From NCBI RefSeq assembly GCF_003024925.1, contig NZ_PUED01000003.1:1-49254 (forward strand): a DNA stretch of 49,254 nucleotides, in the 5' to 3' direction. The notes under the pieces were generated by a model, which saw nothing but the letters and a program-made list of their open reading frames with translations, was not told the origin of the DNA and ran no database searches. Numbering within the stretch: the stretch's first letter is position 1; each line of letters opens with the position of its first letter. The stretch comes from Paramuribaculum intestinale. Lineage in GTDB: Bacteria; Bacteroidota; Bacteroidia; Bacteroidales; Muribaculaceae. Shown here one piece after another: positions 1-7,082 of the stretch. The translations under genes and the position numbers were made by a program.

Positions 1-1881
1 CTTTATATGTTGCAGAATGGTATTGGCAATGGCACGCGCCATGAGAGGCGGAACGGCATTGCCCACAAGTGTATATTGTGGAATTTCTGATTTACGTTTA
101 TTGCCACCAGTCTGTCGTTTGCCTTGGAAAACGAATGAATCATCAAATGATTGAAGACGTGCCATTTCTCGGACCGTCATAGCACGATGGGCGGCATAAT
201 GTATAAAATCATCAGGCATGGTAACGACGGTCGGGCTTTGACCTTTAGGATTCAACACGGTATAGTTGCGTTTGTTGGAATCGAGCCCGAGTTCAGATAG
301 TTCCTGTTTGCAATCTGCGTCATAGGCACCGTGTCTGGCGATTATAGATAGCCGTTGTTTCACTTCATCGCTCTGTGAGCTTGTCTGATGATTATAAAGA
401 GCAGGTTCCTCACAAAAAAGATTGTTTTTCAAATCATCGATAGAGCGTACATAAAAAGGCTCACAAGAAAAAGTAAATCTATGGGAGAAACGACCTGTTT
501 TCGACCATTCAGCGAAGGTGTGAGCATTGTCGGATTGAGAAAGTCTTCCTTGAACTTCGCGAGTGCGGATTAGAGGTTCGCAATCTTCAATTACTCTTCT
601 TTTGCCATAACTGGTTTCCATACTGCCGTTACCGATAAAATCAAGGTCATGTATAGCTTCATATACAGTAACTTTTTCTTCATCACTAACGGTTGCCGGT
701 ACATCGTCTATTAACTGCTGGTCTTTTCTGCAACCAATGAAAAGGACTCGTTCTCGATTTTGCGGTACACCGTAGTTCGCAGACAGAGCTACAATGGGGC
801 GAGCGACACGATAAAGTCGAATGGCTTCAAGATGAGAGTTGAATTCATCTTCGCTTTTGTCAGAAATAGCGTAAGAGCGGATAAAGTCGAATGTTTCGTC
901 AAGAGTGTAAGCATACAACTTTATCATTTCACGGAACTCTTTTACCTCGTTAGAGGTATGATCAAACTCCGTGAAAGTGTCAATGGCAGATAGAATGGTG
1001 TTGATGATTGTAGAATCATCTATCATAGACAGGAAGCTGTTGAACCCATTTACAAAGAAATCATTATCAATGTCGGCATGGGTCTTTTCATTTATTATCG
1101 CAGCAGAAATGGCATTACGTTCATCTGTCCGACGAAGAAGATTTAATCCATGACGAATCGTAGCGATATTGATATTGGACTTGCTTAAACGATAGTCTAT
1201 TTTACGAGTAATGGATTTGAACTGCGTGTCAAGAACCGCAATGAAATTATCACGCTCCATGATTGCCTCGTTATCTTCTGAGACTTCGATTTTTACTTTA
1301 GTGAGAATACAGTTTTTTACAAATGAAGATGCAGTCTTATCAAGCAACTTACTTAAGTAAAGAACAAAATCCGGGATATTCGAGTCATCAATGATTGACC
1401 GTATCTCGTGGATGATAGCATCTTTGAATTTGCCTTTATCCTTCGTAAGCAAACCTTTGACGTTCTCCATTACAAAGTATTTTGGACGAAGTTTGCGGAT
1501 GACATTAAGATAATGTAAGAAAAGGTTATCTCGTTTGTCAAAACGTTTACGTCGACCAGAGAGACTGAATGACTGACAACTTGGTCCTCCCGTAACAACA
1601 TCTATTTCTTGATCTTCAAGTTTCTCAAGAAGATGTGGAATAAATGTTGGAGACATAATATCTTCAGTAAGAAATTTTGTGTCAAGACCAAATTGGTGAT
1701 TATAACGAACCGTATGCGTTAATTCGCAATTTTCGTTTATGTCGCTTGCAAGAACAAACTTAAAATACTTATCACGAGTGTATGCCTGTAAAAAACCCTC
1801 GCTGATGCCACCGGCGCCAGCAAACAAATCAAGAAAAGTTACAGGTTTTCTCCCTTTGAGAAATTCTTTTTTCTCTGCCAT
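1..1881 (-). CDS. DNA (cytosine-5-)-methyltransferase, C-terminus cut by window edge
   Basis: Transfers a methyl group from S-adenosylmethionine to C5 of cytosine in a specific DNA site. The frame is open from the ATG at 1881 to the left edge (627 codons seen), so the stop lies outside. Visible motifs in order: motif I DLFAGAGG (residues about 17-24), motif IV GGPSCQSFS with the catalytic Cys near residue 99, motif VI ENVKG near 137, motif VIII QNRERV near 374, motif IX REMARLQSF near 570, motif X YTLVGNAVPP near 605, so only a short tail is missing. About 235 residues separate motifs VI and VIII, far more than the roughly 40 of M.HhaI-type enzymes. The sequence is clearly more AT-rich than its neighbours, which suggests transfer. 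No in-frame start lies between the TAA at 1927-1929 and the chosen ATG. A restriction partner, if any, lies beyond the left edge. Confidence 0.93.
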   Translation of the reverse strand, partial: MAEKKEFLKGRKPVTFLDLFAGAGGISEGFLQAYTRDKYFKFVLASDINENCELTHTVRYNHQFGLDTKFLTEDIMSPTFIPHLLEKLEDQEIDVVTGGPSCQSFSLSGRRKRFDKRDNLFLHYLNVIRKLRPKYFVMENVKGLLTKDKGKFKDAIIHEIRSIIDDSNIPDFVLYLSKLLDKTASSFVKNCILTKVKIEVSEDNEAIMERDNFIAVLDTQFKSITRKIDYRLSKSNINIATIRHGLNLLRRTDERNAISAAIINEKTHADIDNDFFVNGFNSFLSMIDDSTIINTILSAIDTFTEFDHTSNEVKEFREMIKLYAYTLDETFDFIRSYAISDKSEDEFNSHLEAIRLYRVARPIVALSANYGVPQNRERVLFIGCRKDQQLIDDVPATVSDEEKVTVYEAIHDLDFIGNGSMETSYGKRRVIEDCEPLIRTREVQGRLSQSDNAHTFAEWSKTGRFSHRFTFSCEPFYVRSIDDLKNNLFCEEPALYNHQTSSQSDEVKQRLSIIARHGAYDADCKQELSELGLDSNKRNYTVLNPKGQSPTVVTMPDDFIHYAAHRAMTVREMARLQSFDDSFVFQGKRQTGGNKRKSEIPQYTLVGNAVPPLMARAIANTILQHIK

Positions 1882-2013
1882 AGATATATCAGAACTTCCA
1901 TGTAGGCAGACGGGCGACCAAACCTTTTACGACTACAAGGAAGTTTCTTGATTTGTTGATGAGTTGTCACTTACATTGGGTGGTCATTTGTCTGCTCGAG
2001 CGTGTTTACAATG

Positions 2014-2021
2014 CAAATTTA
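2014..2021 (-). promoter_or_regulatory. Bacteroidetes -7 element upstream of methyltransferase
   Basis: On the minus strand the sequence is TAAATTTG, a match to TAnnTTTG. It would start a transcript near 2009, leaving a leader of about 125 nt before the methyltransferase ATG at 1881. No clear TTG box is seen at the right distance. The 1882-2073 stretch holds no other gene I can support. Confidence 0.4.
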
Positions 2022-2073
2022 CGAATTTTTTTTGAACTATATCATTTAGCCGCAAGGCAGTGTTTGTTCAGCC

Positions 2074-3120
2074 TTATCTAATGCCTCTGCGGTCGAGCTC
2101 TTTCTGGTAGCGTCGGGCGTTGGCCTGATGTGTGGGGTAGTCGGCTGCGAAATTGTGGTAGCCTGAAAAGTCTTCACGCGCGCACATGTAGATGTAGTTG
2201 TGGAGCGGCGCCTCAAGCACGGCGTCGATGGTGCGCCGGTCGGCGATCCTTATCGGACCCGGGGGGAGTCCGTGGTGAAGATATGTGTTGTAGGGCGACT
2301 GCACCGCGAGGTGTCGCCGGGTGATGCGGCGAAGGGTGGGGTCGCCGGTGGCGAACTTCACTGTCGGGTCGGCCTGAAGGAGCATGCCTCGTTTCAGCCG
2401 GTTGAGATACAGGCGTGCCACGGTCGGGCGTTCGTCGGCCTTGGCGGTTTCCTCCTCGACAATCGAGGCGAGGGTGGCTACCTCGGCGGGAGTCATGCCG
2501 AGATCGGCGGCGCGCTGTCGGCGGCGTTCGTCCCAGAAGTTGTTGCGCGCTTCGAGCATCCGTTCCGCCAGCCGTTCGCCGCTGTCGGTCCAGTAGGCTT
2601 CGTATGTGTCGGGCATGAATGCTGCCGGAAACTGCTGACGCCTGAACCCGTGGCGTGGCAGGAGGGTGTCGCATGCCTCAAGAAATTCTTCGGAGCCGAT
2701 CTCTACGTTGCGGGTTACTTTCGATGCCATATCGGCGAGATCGCGGGCATAGTTGAATGTCACCTTCACGGGCGACTGTGTGCCGTTTTTAAGGCGTCGG
2801 GCTGCGCCGGCCGAGCTTGTCGAATGGTCGAACCTGTAGGCTCCATGGGCGCGCGAGGGTGTGCCTCCCATGGTTCGCCAGATGGTGTACACGCGGTTGC
2901 CGCATGTGATGCCAAGTGCCGAGCGCAGCGAGTCGGCCACGGCTGCGCGGTCGGCGCCCGCGGGTATTCTCACCCATCGCGGCTGATCGGTGGGTGTTGC
3001 GGATTTCATGCAGAATATCAAGCATCCTACTGCCAGTAATATTGCCGAAATTGCGGCGATCAGCACTCCGAGGCGAATCCCTCCGGTGGTCTTCTTTTTC
3101 TTTTTTTGTGTGGTAGTCAT
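2074..3120 (-). CDS. mltG: Endolytic peptidoglycan transglycosylase MltG (YceG-like)
   Basis: Inner-membrane lytic transglycosylase that cuts nascent glycan strands and ends their growth. The 348-residue protein starts with a Lys-rich cytoplasmic tail (five Lys at 6-10), then one membrane helix at about residues 16-37, then the YceG domain. The catalytic region reads ASIVEEETAKADERP around residues 218-232, with the Glu of VEEET at the position of the E. coli catalytic Glu218. Further family motifs are LQADPTVKF near 248-256 and GLPPGPI towards the C-terminus. Length is normal for the family. A -7 element (3129-3136) lies only 8 nt upstream of the ATG, so the mRNA leader is probably very short. 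Confidence 0.95.
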   Translation of the reverse strand: MTTTQKKKKKTTGGIRLGVLIAAISAILLAVGCLIFCMKSATPTDQPRWVRIPAGADRAAVADSLRSALGITCGNRVYTIWRTMGGTPSRAHGAYRFDHSTSSAGAARRLKNGTQSPVKVTFNYARDLADMASKVTRNVEIGSEEFLEACDTLLPRHGFRRQQFPAAFMPDTYEAYWTDSGERLAERMLEARNNFWDERRRQRAADLGMTPAEVATLASIVEEETAKADERPTVARLYLNRLKRGMLLQADPTVKFATGDPTLRRITRRHLAVQSPYNTYLHHGLPPGPIRIADRRTIDAVLEAPLHNYIYMCAREDFSGYHNFAADYPTHQANARRYQKELDRRGIR

Positions 3121-3128
3121 GATGTGTG

Positions 3129-3136
3129 CAAAGTTA
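3129..3136 (-). promoter_or_regulatory. -7 element of mltG
   Basis: Minus-strand TAACTTTG, an exact TAnnTTTG match, ends 8 nt before the mltG ATG at 3120. A start site 4-5 nt past the G would leave a leader of only a few bases. No good TTG box is visible upstream. Confidence 0.55.
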
Positions 3137-3261
3137 CAAATTATAGATGCTATGAAAAAAGTTTTGAAGGGCGTTTTTGTCTAAATCGTGTATAATCAGT
3201 GGTTAATGCTTCGTCGAGGAAGCGTTGTTAAAAAAAATCGTAAAAAAATGTCGAAATATTA

Positions 3262-3291
3262 TTGTCAGTTCAAAAAATGGTAGTAACTTTG
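3262..3291 (+). promoter_or_regulatory. Promoter of the tRNA-Val cluster
   Basis: TTG at 3262-3264 and TAACTTTG at 3284-3291 are separated by 19 nt, an excellent fit to the Bacteroidetes -33/-7 promoter (TTTG-N19-21-TAnnTTTG). Transcription would begin near 3296, about 15 nt before the first tRNA. Confidence 0.8.
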
Positions 3292-3310
3292 CATCGCTTT
3301 CGGAAACGAA

Positions 3311-3388
3311 GGGCGCTTAGCTCAGCTGGTTCAGAGCGTCTGCCTTACAAGCAGAGGGTCGGGGGTTCGAATCCCTCAGCGCCCACCA
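3311..3388 (+). tRNA. tRNA-Val (anticodon UAC), copy 1
   Basis: A complete cloverleaf: 7-bp acceptor stem GGGCGCT/AGCGCCC, D arm GCTC/GAGC with a 10-nt loop, anticodon stem TCTGC/GCAGA with loop CTTACAA (anticodon TAC at 3346-3348), T arm GGGGG-TTCGAAT-CCCTC, discriminator A at 3385 and encoded CCA at 3386-3388. Reads valine GUA and, by wobble, other GUN codons. Confidence 0.98.
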
Positions 3389-3435
3389 CGATTCCCGAAA
3401 ATCGTTGCCGGAAGCATTTCACCTCGAACAATCGA

Positions 3436-3513
3436 GGGCGCTTAGCTCAGCTGGTTCAGAGCGTCTGCCTTACAAGCAGAGGGTCGGGGGTTCGAATCCC
3501 TCAGCGCCCACCA
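3436..3513 (+). tRNA. tRNA-Val (anticodon UAC), copy 2
   Basis: Identical in sequence to copy 1, with the same cloverleaf, anticodon TAC and encoded CCA. It starts 125 nt after copy 1, and no promoter is seen in the spacer, so it is probably processed from the same transcript. Confidence 0.98.
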
Positions 3514-3561
3514 CTAATTCGGGAAATCGTCGACCGAAAATATCTCACCTCGAATAATCGA

Positions 3562-3639
3562 GGGCGCTTAGCTCAGCTGGTTCAGAGCGTCTGCCTTACA
3601 AGCAGAGGGTCGGGGGTTCGAATCCCTCAGCGCCCACCA
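3562..3639 (+). tRNA. tRNA-Val (anticodon UAC), copy 3
   Basis: Identical to the first two copies and 126 nt after copy 2. A rho-independent terminator follows 24 nt after the CCA end, which marks it as the last member of the tRNA transcript. Confidence 0.98.
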
Positions 3640-3662
3640 CTAATTTAAGAGTTTTAGATTAC

Positions 3663-3695
3663 TCCCATGTTGATAAAGCATGGGATTTCTCTTTT
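3663..3695 (+). terminator. Terminator of the tRNA-Val operon
   Basis: Stem TCCCATG (3663-3669) pairs with CATGGGA (3679-3685) across a 9-nt loop and is followed by TTTCTCTTTT. The following TPR gene begins only 3 nt later, so it either uses read-through or an unseen promoter. Confidence 0.8.
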
Positions 3696-3697
3696 AT

Positions 3698-3979
3698 ATG
3701 AATACCGATATCGACATATCTGCAGCTCTGTCGCTTGCCGCGGAGGGCAGGGTAGAGGAGGCTATCGCTCTGCTCGGTGATATGGCTGCTGTATGTCCTG
3801 ACTGCGATGAGATTTTTTTCTGCAGGGGCAAATTGCTGTGGAAACTCGGTCGTCGCTCTGAAGCTACTTCCGATTATATCAAGGCAGTTTCGATCAATCC
3901 GTCGAGCAAGGCTGCCCGGGCGCTGGAAATGGCGCGCGAGGTGGAGAGTTTTTTCAATCCCGATCTGCTTAATCCCTGA
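3698..3979 (+). CDS. Small TPR-repeat protein
   Basis: A 93-residue protein with one to two tetratricopeptide-like helical hairpins: residues around 8-25 (ALSLAAEGRVEEAIALLGD) and around 38-72 (GKLLWKLGRRSEATSDYIKA) carry the small/large residue spacing of TPR helices, followed by VSINPSSKAA, a typical TPR turn. Such proteins act as protein-binding scaffolds; no partner can be named. The ATG at 3698 is chosen because an upstream ATG at 3680 lies inside the terminator hairpin of the tRNA operon. No signal peptide. Confidence 0.75.
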   Translation: MNTDIDISAALSLAAEGRVEEAIALLGDMAAVCPDCDEIFFCRGKLLWKLGRRSEATSDYIKAVSINPSSKAARALEMAREVESFFNPDLLNP

Positions 3980-4078
3980 CAATCTTTTCCTTTCTGCAGC
4001 GTCTCATGAAACTGTGGCGCTTCATGAGCATTCCGGTTCTCTGATCCGTCCCTTGTGGTCTGCGTTTTGCAGTTCGGC

Positions 4079-4336
4079 TCAGAAGAGTGAGAGTTGCTGT
4101 GGTCTCCGGCTGTCGGCCGGTGATGTTCCGAACATCAGGTGTAGTTCCTCAACCCATCCCTGCGAGCCGTTGCGAAGCCGCAGGCTGGTCATTCCGATGA
4201 TGCCGTGTAGGGCTTTCTTGATGTATTCTATGACCTGGCCGAGGTCGGAAAGGCCGCTTATGCGGAGGTTGGCCACGTTTCGGCCGTACTGTGTCAGACT
4301 GGCTATGATCACGTCGGAGGAGTTGATGTGTTTCAT
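4079..4336 (-). CDS. Small protein of unknown function (85 aa)
   Basis: I do not recognise a named family. The 85-residue protein has no signal peptide or membrane segment; its centre (residues 22-50) predicts an amphipathic helix and it ends in the sequence QQLSLF. Coding status is supported by a well-placed promoter: minus-strand TAACTTTG at 4362-4369, 25 nt before the ATG. It stands alone, with the TPR gene convergent on one side and the ClC gene on the other. Confidence 0.65.
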   Translation of the reverse strand: MKHINSSDVIIASLTQYGRNVANLRISGLSDLGQVIEYIKKALHGIIGMTSLRLRNGSQGWVEELHLMFGTSPADSRRPQQLSLF

Positions 4337-4361
4337 TGTACTTTGCGTTTGTTTTCTGACG

Positions 4362-4369
4362 CAAAGTTA
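4362..4369 (-). promoter_or_regulatory. -7 element of the 85-aa gene
   Basis: Minus-strand TAACTTTG, an exact TAnnTTTG match, 25 nt before the ATG at 4336. A T-rich GTTTTCG lies about 20 nt further upstream and may serve as the -33 region. Confidence 0.65.
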
Positions 4370-4504
4370 TCAACATGGGTGTGCGAAAACGTGGCACACC
4401 TGAGTTAAAAGGTTGTATAGACGTGATGATTTACTGATTTTCCCTGAATAGACTTGACGGATTTGAGAGAAATATCGTATCAGTCCGATGTTTTCTGTTG
4501 TCTG

Positions 4505-6349
4505 TCAGTCTTCAGAATAGTGCCGGAGCACCCGCCGGTAGGAGTTGAAGATCTTTGATTTGCTGACAAAGCCTACGTAGGTGCCGTCGGGTTCCACCAC
4601 CGGCAGATTCCACGCTCCTGTGTCGTCGAAGGTCTTCATCACCTGTTCCATGCTTTGTCCGATGACGACCCGTCCGGGGGGTATGCTCATGAATTTGTCG
4701 ACATACATGCGTCGGTAGAGATCGGGGCGGAACATGATGTTGCGGATTTCGTCGAGCAGCACCACTCCCTGCAGGCGGCCCTCTTTGTCGAGCACGGGAT
4801 ACAGATTGCGGTTGGAGCGCGAGATTACACCCACCATCTCCTTCAGGTTCATGTTGGGGTCGACAGGCATGAAGTCGGTTTCGATCACGTTGTCAACTTT
4901 CAGCAGCGTGAGCACAGCCTTGTCCTTGTGGTGGGTCAGAAGCTCGCCGCGCTGTGCCAGTCGCATGGCGTAGATGCTGTAAGGTTCGAACAGTTTGATA
5001 GTGCCATACGACAGGGTCGACACTATGAGCAGCGGCAGAAACAGCTCGTAGCCTCCGGTCAGTTCGGCCGTCAGGAAGATGCCCATCAGCGGTGCATGCA
5101 TGACGGCCGACATCACTCCGGCCATGCCCATCAGAGCGAAGTTTTTAACCGACAGATCGAGTCCGAACAGTTCGTTGAGCAGATAGGCGAAGAAGAATCC
5201 GGCCATGCACCCTACGTAGAGCGATGGCGCGAACGTGCCTCCTATGCCGCCGGCTCCGGTGGTGGCCGATGTGGCGAATGCCTTGGCCATGATAATCATG
5301 CCGATAAACAGCAATATGAACCACACATTGTCGCGGTCGGAATAGAATATGGATCCGTCGACTATGCTGGAGATATTGCCGCTGAGCAGTGCAACGATCG
5401 ATCCGTAGCCTTCGCCGTAGAGCGGCGGCAGCAGGAATATGAGGGTAGAGAGCAGCACGGTGCCGGCACCGAGTCGCCACCACGGATTGTTGATCTTTCT
5501 GAAGGTGTTCTCCATCAGGTTCATTACGCGGGTGAAGTAGAGCGACACGAGTCCGGTGAACACCCCGAGCAGTATGGCGAACGGGATGCGGGCGGTCATG
5601 AACGGTTCGCTCTGCACGAAGAAAAACTCCACGTCGTAGCCGGTGAAGATGTAGGCTATCGTGGCGGCCGTGATGGATGAGATAAGCAGCGGCATCACCG
5701 AAACGGTGGTCAGGTCGATCATCAGCACCTCGAGTGTGAACAGCATACCGGCTATCGGGGCTTTGAAAATTCCGGCTATGCCGGCCGCCGCGCCGCATCC
5801 CACAAGGATCATCAGCACCCTCGGCGACATGCGCAGCCATGAGCCGAGCGTCGATCCGATGGCGGCTCCGGTGTAGACTATCGGGCCTTCGGCTCCGACC
5901 GATCCGCCGAAGCCGATGGTGATTGAGCTTGCCACGAGCGAGGTGTAGGTATTGTGGCGTTTCAGGCGGCTCTTGTTCTGCGATATGGCATGCAGCACCC
6001 GGGTGACACCGTGGGATATGTTGTCGCGCACCACATAGCGCACAAACAGAGCGGTGATGAGCACTCCCACTGCCGGATAGATGAAAAACAGCCAGTTGCC
6101 TCCGGTTATCGACAGGTGCGATGTGAGAGCCGACGAGATCAGATGTATCAGCGTCTTGAGCAGGAGTGCGGCCAGACCGCCGAGTATGCCAACTATCAGC
6201 GAAACGAAGATGACGAATGTCTTCTCCTTGACATGTTTCTCACGCCAGGTGAGAAACTTCATGAAGAGGTTGTGGGCGCGTCCGTTGTGACGCACGTCGC
6301 TGTAAGTCGTGGCATCGCTGGTGCCTTTATCGGTCGTAGGGTCGGTCAC
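4505..6349 (-). CDS. ClC-family chloride channel/transporter with C-terminal CBS pair
   Basis: Moves chloride across the inner membrane, as a channel or a Cl-/H+ antiporter. Multiple hydrophobic segments fill about residues 40-450. The motif GSVGAEGPIV contains the gating Glu of the ClC GxEGP motif, and GGIGGTFAPSLYVG matches the GxFxP anion-binding motif. Two CBS domains follow (about residues 475-525 and 550-605), usually binding adenine nucleotides for regulation. The start is taken as GTG at 6349, which overlaps the TGA of tsaC (GTGA), giving 614 residues and translational coupling; homologous sequence appears to begin a few residues before an internal ATG at 6262, so a start there would clip the conserved WREKH helix region only slightly. 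The frame remains open to 6556 inside tsaC, but that part is a shadow. Confidence 0.92.
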   Translation of the reverse strand: MTDPTTDKGTSDATTYSDVRHNGRAHNLFMKFLTWREKHVKEKTFVIFVSLIVGILGGLAALLLKTLIHLISSALTSHLSITGGNWLFFIYPAVGVLITALFVRYVVRDNISHGVTRVLHAISQNKSRLKRHNTYTSLVASSITIGFGGSVGAEGPIVYTGAAIGSTLGSWLRMSPRVLMILVGCGAAAGIAGIFKAPIAGMLFTLEVLMIDLTTVSVMPLLISSITAATIAYIFTGYDVEFFFVQSEPFMTARIPFAILLGVFTGLVSLYFTRVMNLMENTFRKINNPWWRLGAGTVLLSTLIFLLPPLYGEGYGSIVALLSGNISSIVDGSIFYSDRDNVWFILLFIGMIIMAKAFATSATTGAGGIGGTFAPSLYVGCMAGFFFAYLLNELFGLDLSVKNFALMGMAGVMSAVMHAPLMGIFLTAELTGGYELFLPLLIVSTLSYGTIKLFEPYSIYAMRLAQRGELLTHHKDKAVLTLLKVDNVIETDFMPVDPNMNLKEMVGVISRSNRNLYPVLDKEGRLQGVVLLDEIRNIMFRPDLYRRMYVDKFMSIPPGRVVIGQSMEQVMKTFDDTGAWNLPVVEPDGTYVGFVSKSKIFNSYRRVLRHYSED

Positions 6350-6924
6350 GGGCGTATGATTTTGATGACACCTCCATCGGAGATCTTGATTACTGACGAG
6401 GGACGTGCACCGCTCTCTGACTGCTGACGACGGCTGGTGGCCACGTAGTCGACAGCGCTTTTGATTTCTTCGCTTATGTCGGCGAAGCAGGCCGGAGCGG
6501 GCTCTCCGCTGATATTGGCCGAAGTCGACACCAACGGACGGCGCAGACGGCGGCACAGGCGCTGGCAGAATTCGTCGGAAGCGATGCGCAGGGCTGCGCT
6601 TCCGTCGGGGGCGAGAAGTCCGGGCGCCAGTCCGCGCGGACGGTCATAGATTATGGTCAGCGGCCTGACAGCCACTTTGGCAAGCTGCATGGCGGCTTCG
6701 GGTATTTCGTTGACCCATCGTTCCAGCATGGCCACATCGCTCACGAGCGATATCATCGCTTTGGAGTCGACTCGGTGTTTGATGCTGTAGACGCGCGCCA
6801 CGGCCTCCGGACGTGTGGCATCGCAGCCTATGCCCCATACGGTGTCGGTGGGATAGAGGATTACTCCGCCCTTTTTGAGGATGTCGGCTGCTGATTCCAG
6901 GTCGGTTATTGTTTCTTTCGTCAT
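6346..6924 (-). CDS. tsaC: L-threonylcarbamoyladenylate synthase (Sua5/YrdC/TsaC family)
   Basis: Makes threonylcarbamoyl-AMP from threonine, bicarbonate and ATP, the first step of t6A modification of ANN-decoding tRNAs. The 192-residue protein is a single YrdC domain without the Sua5 C-terminal domain. Seen motifs: GGVILYPTDTVWGIGCDA near residues 14-33, the basic loop IKHRVDSKAM near 48-57, and LVSTSANISGEPAP near 130-143, all typical of the family. Its stop overlaps the GTG start of the ClC gene. A -7 element lies 17 nt upstream of the ATG. Confidence 0.93.
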   Translation of the reverse strand: MTKETITDLESAADILKKGGVILYPTDTVWGIGCDATRPEAVARVYSIKHRVDSKAMISLVSDVAMLERWVNEIPEAAMQLAKVAVRPLTIIYDRPRGLAPGLLAPDGSAALRIASDEFCQRLCRRLRRPLVSTSANISGEPAPACFADISEEIKSAVDYVATSRRQQSESGARPSSVIKISDGGVIKIIRP

Positions 6925-6941
6925 ATTTTGTCAATATGCTG

Positions 6942-6949
6942 CAAAAATA
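6942..6949 (-). promoter_or_regulatory. -7 element of tsaC-ClC operon
   Basis: Minus-strand TATTTTTG, matching TAnnTTTG, 17 nt before the tsaC ATG. No clear TTG box at the right spacing. Confidence 0.5.
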
Positions 6950-6995
6950 GCAAAAAAAACCGTCGGGCCATAGCGTATGTTACGAAAAAATATTT

Positions 6996-7003
6996 TACTT
7001 TTG
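6996..7003 (+). promoter_or_regulatory. -7 element of the DUF4301 gene
   Basis: TACTTTTG matches TAnnTTTG and lies 79 nt before the ATG at 7083. It is divergent from the tsaC promoter about 50 nt away. Confidence 0.5.
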
Positions 7004-7082
7004 GGGTCGGATTGCCTGAAGCTCTGTGTGGGGGCTTACGGCGACCGTTGACCGGAAATTATAAACCAACAATATCAATATC

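Larger units (their letters stand above)
3311..3639 (+). repeat. Tandem repeat of tRNA plus spacer, period 125-126 nt
   Basis: Three units each hold one tRNA-Val. The two spacers (3389-3435 and 3514-3561) also resemble each other: both carry a variant of CGGAAA/GGGAAATCGT and end in TCACCTCGAA-AATCGA. The array therefore arose by duplication of a unit larger than the tRNA. Confidence 0.85.

Noticed and set aside
2200-3039. Long plus-strand open frame opposite mltG.
   Set aside because: It lies fully antisense to a clear MltG with all family motifs; GC-rich codon bias creates such shadow frames.
3311-3639. Regular 125-nt repeat considered as a CRISPR array.
   Set aside because: The repeat unit is a tRNA gene with a perfect cloverleaf, and the spacers are related to each other; no cas genes are present.
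3262-3648. 128-codon plus-strand frame over the tRNA cluster with tandem repeated peptide.
   Set aside because: The repeats are the three tRNA-Val genes read as protein.
4655-5680. 341-codon plus-strand frame opposite the ClC gene.
   Set aside because: Shadow of a ClC protein with gating Glu and CBS domains; the frame is dominated by Gln, Glu and His.
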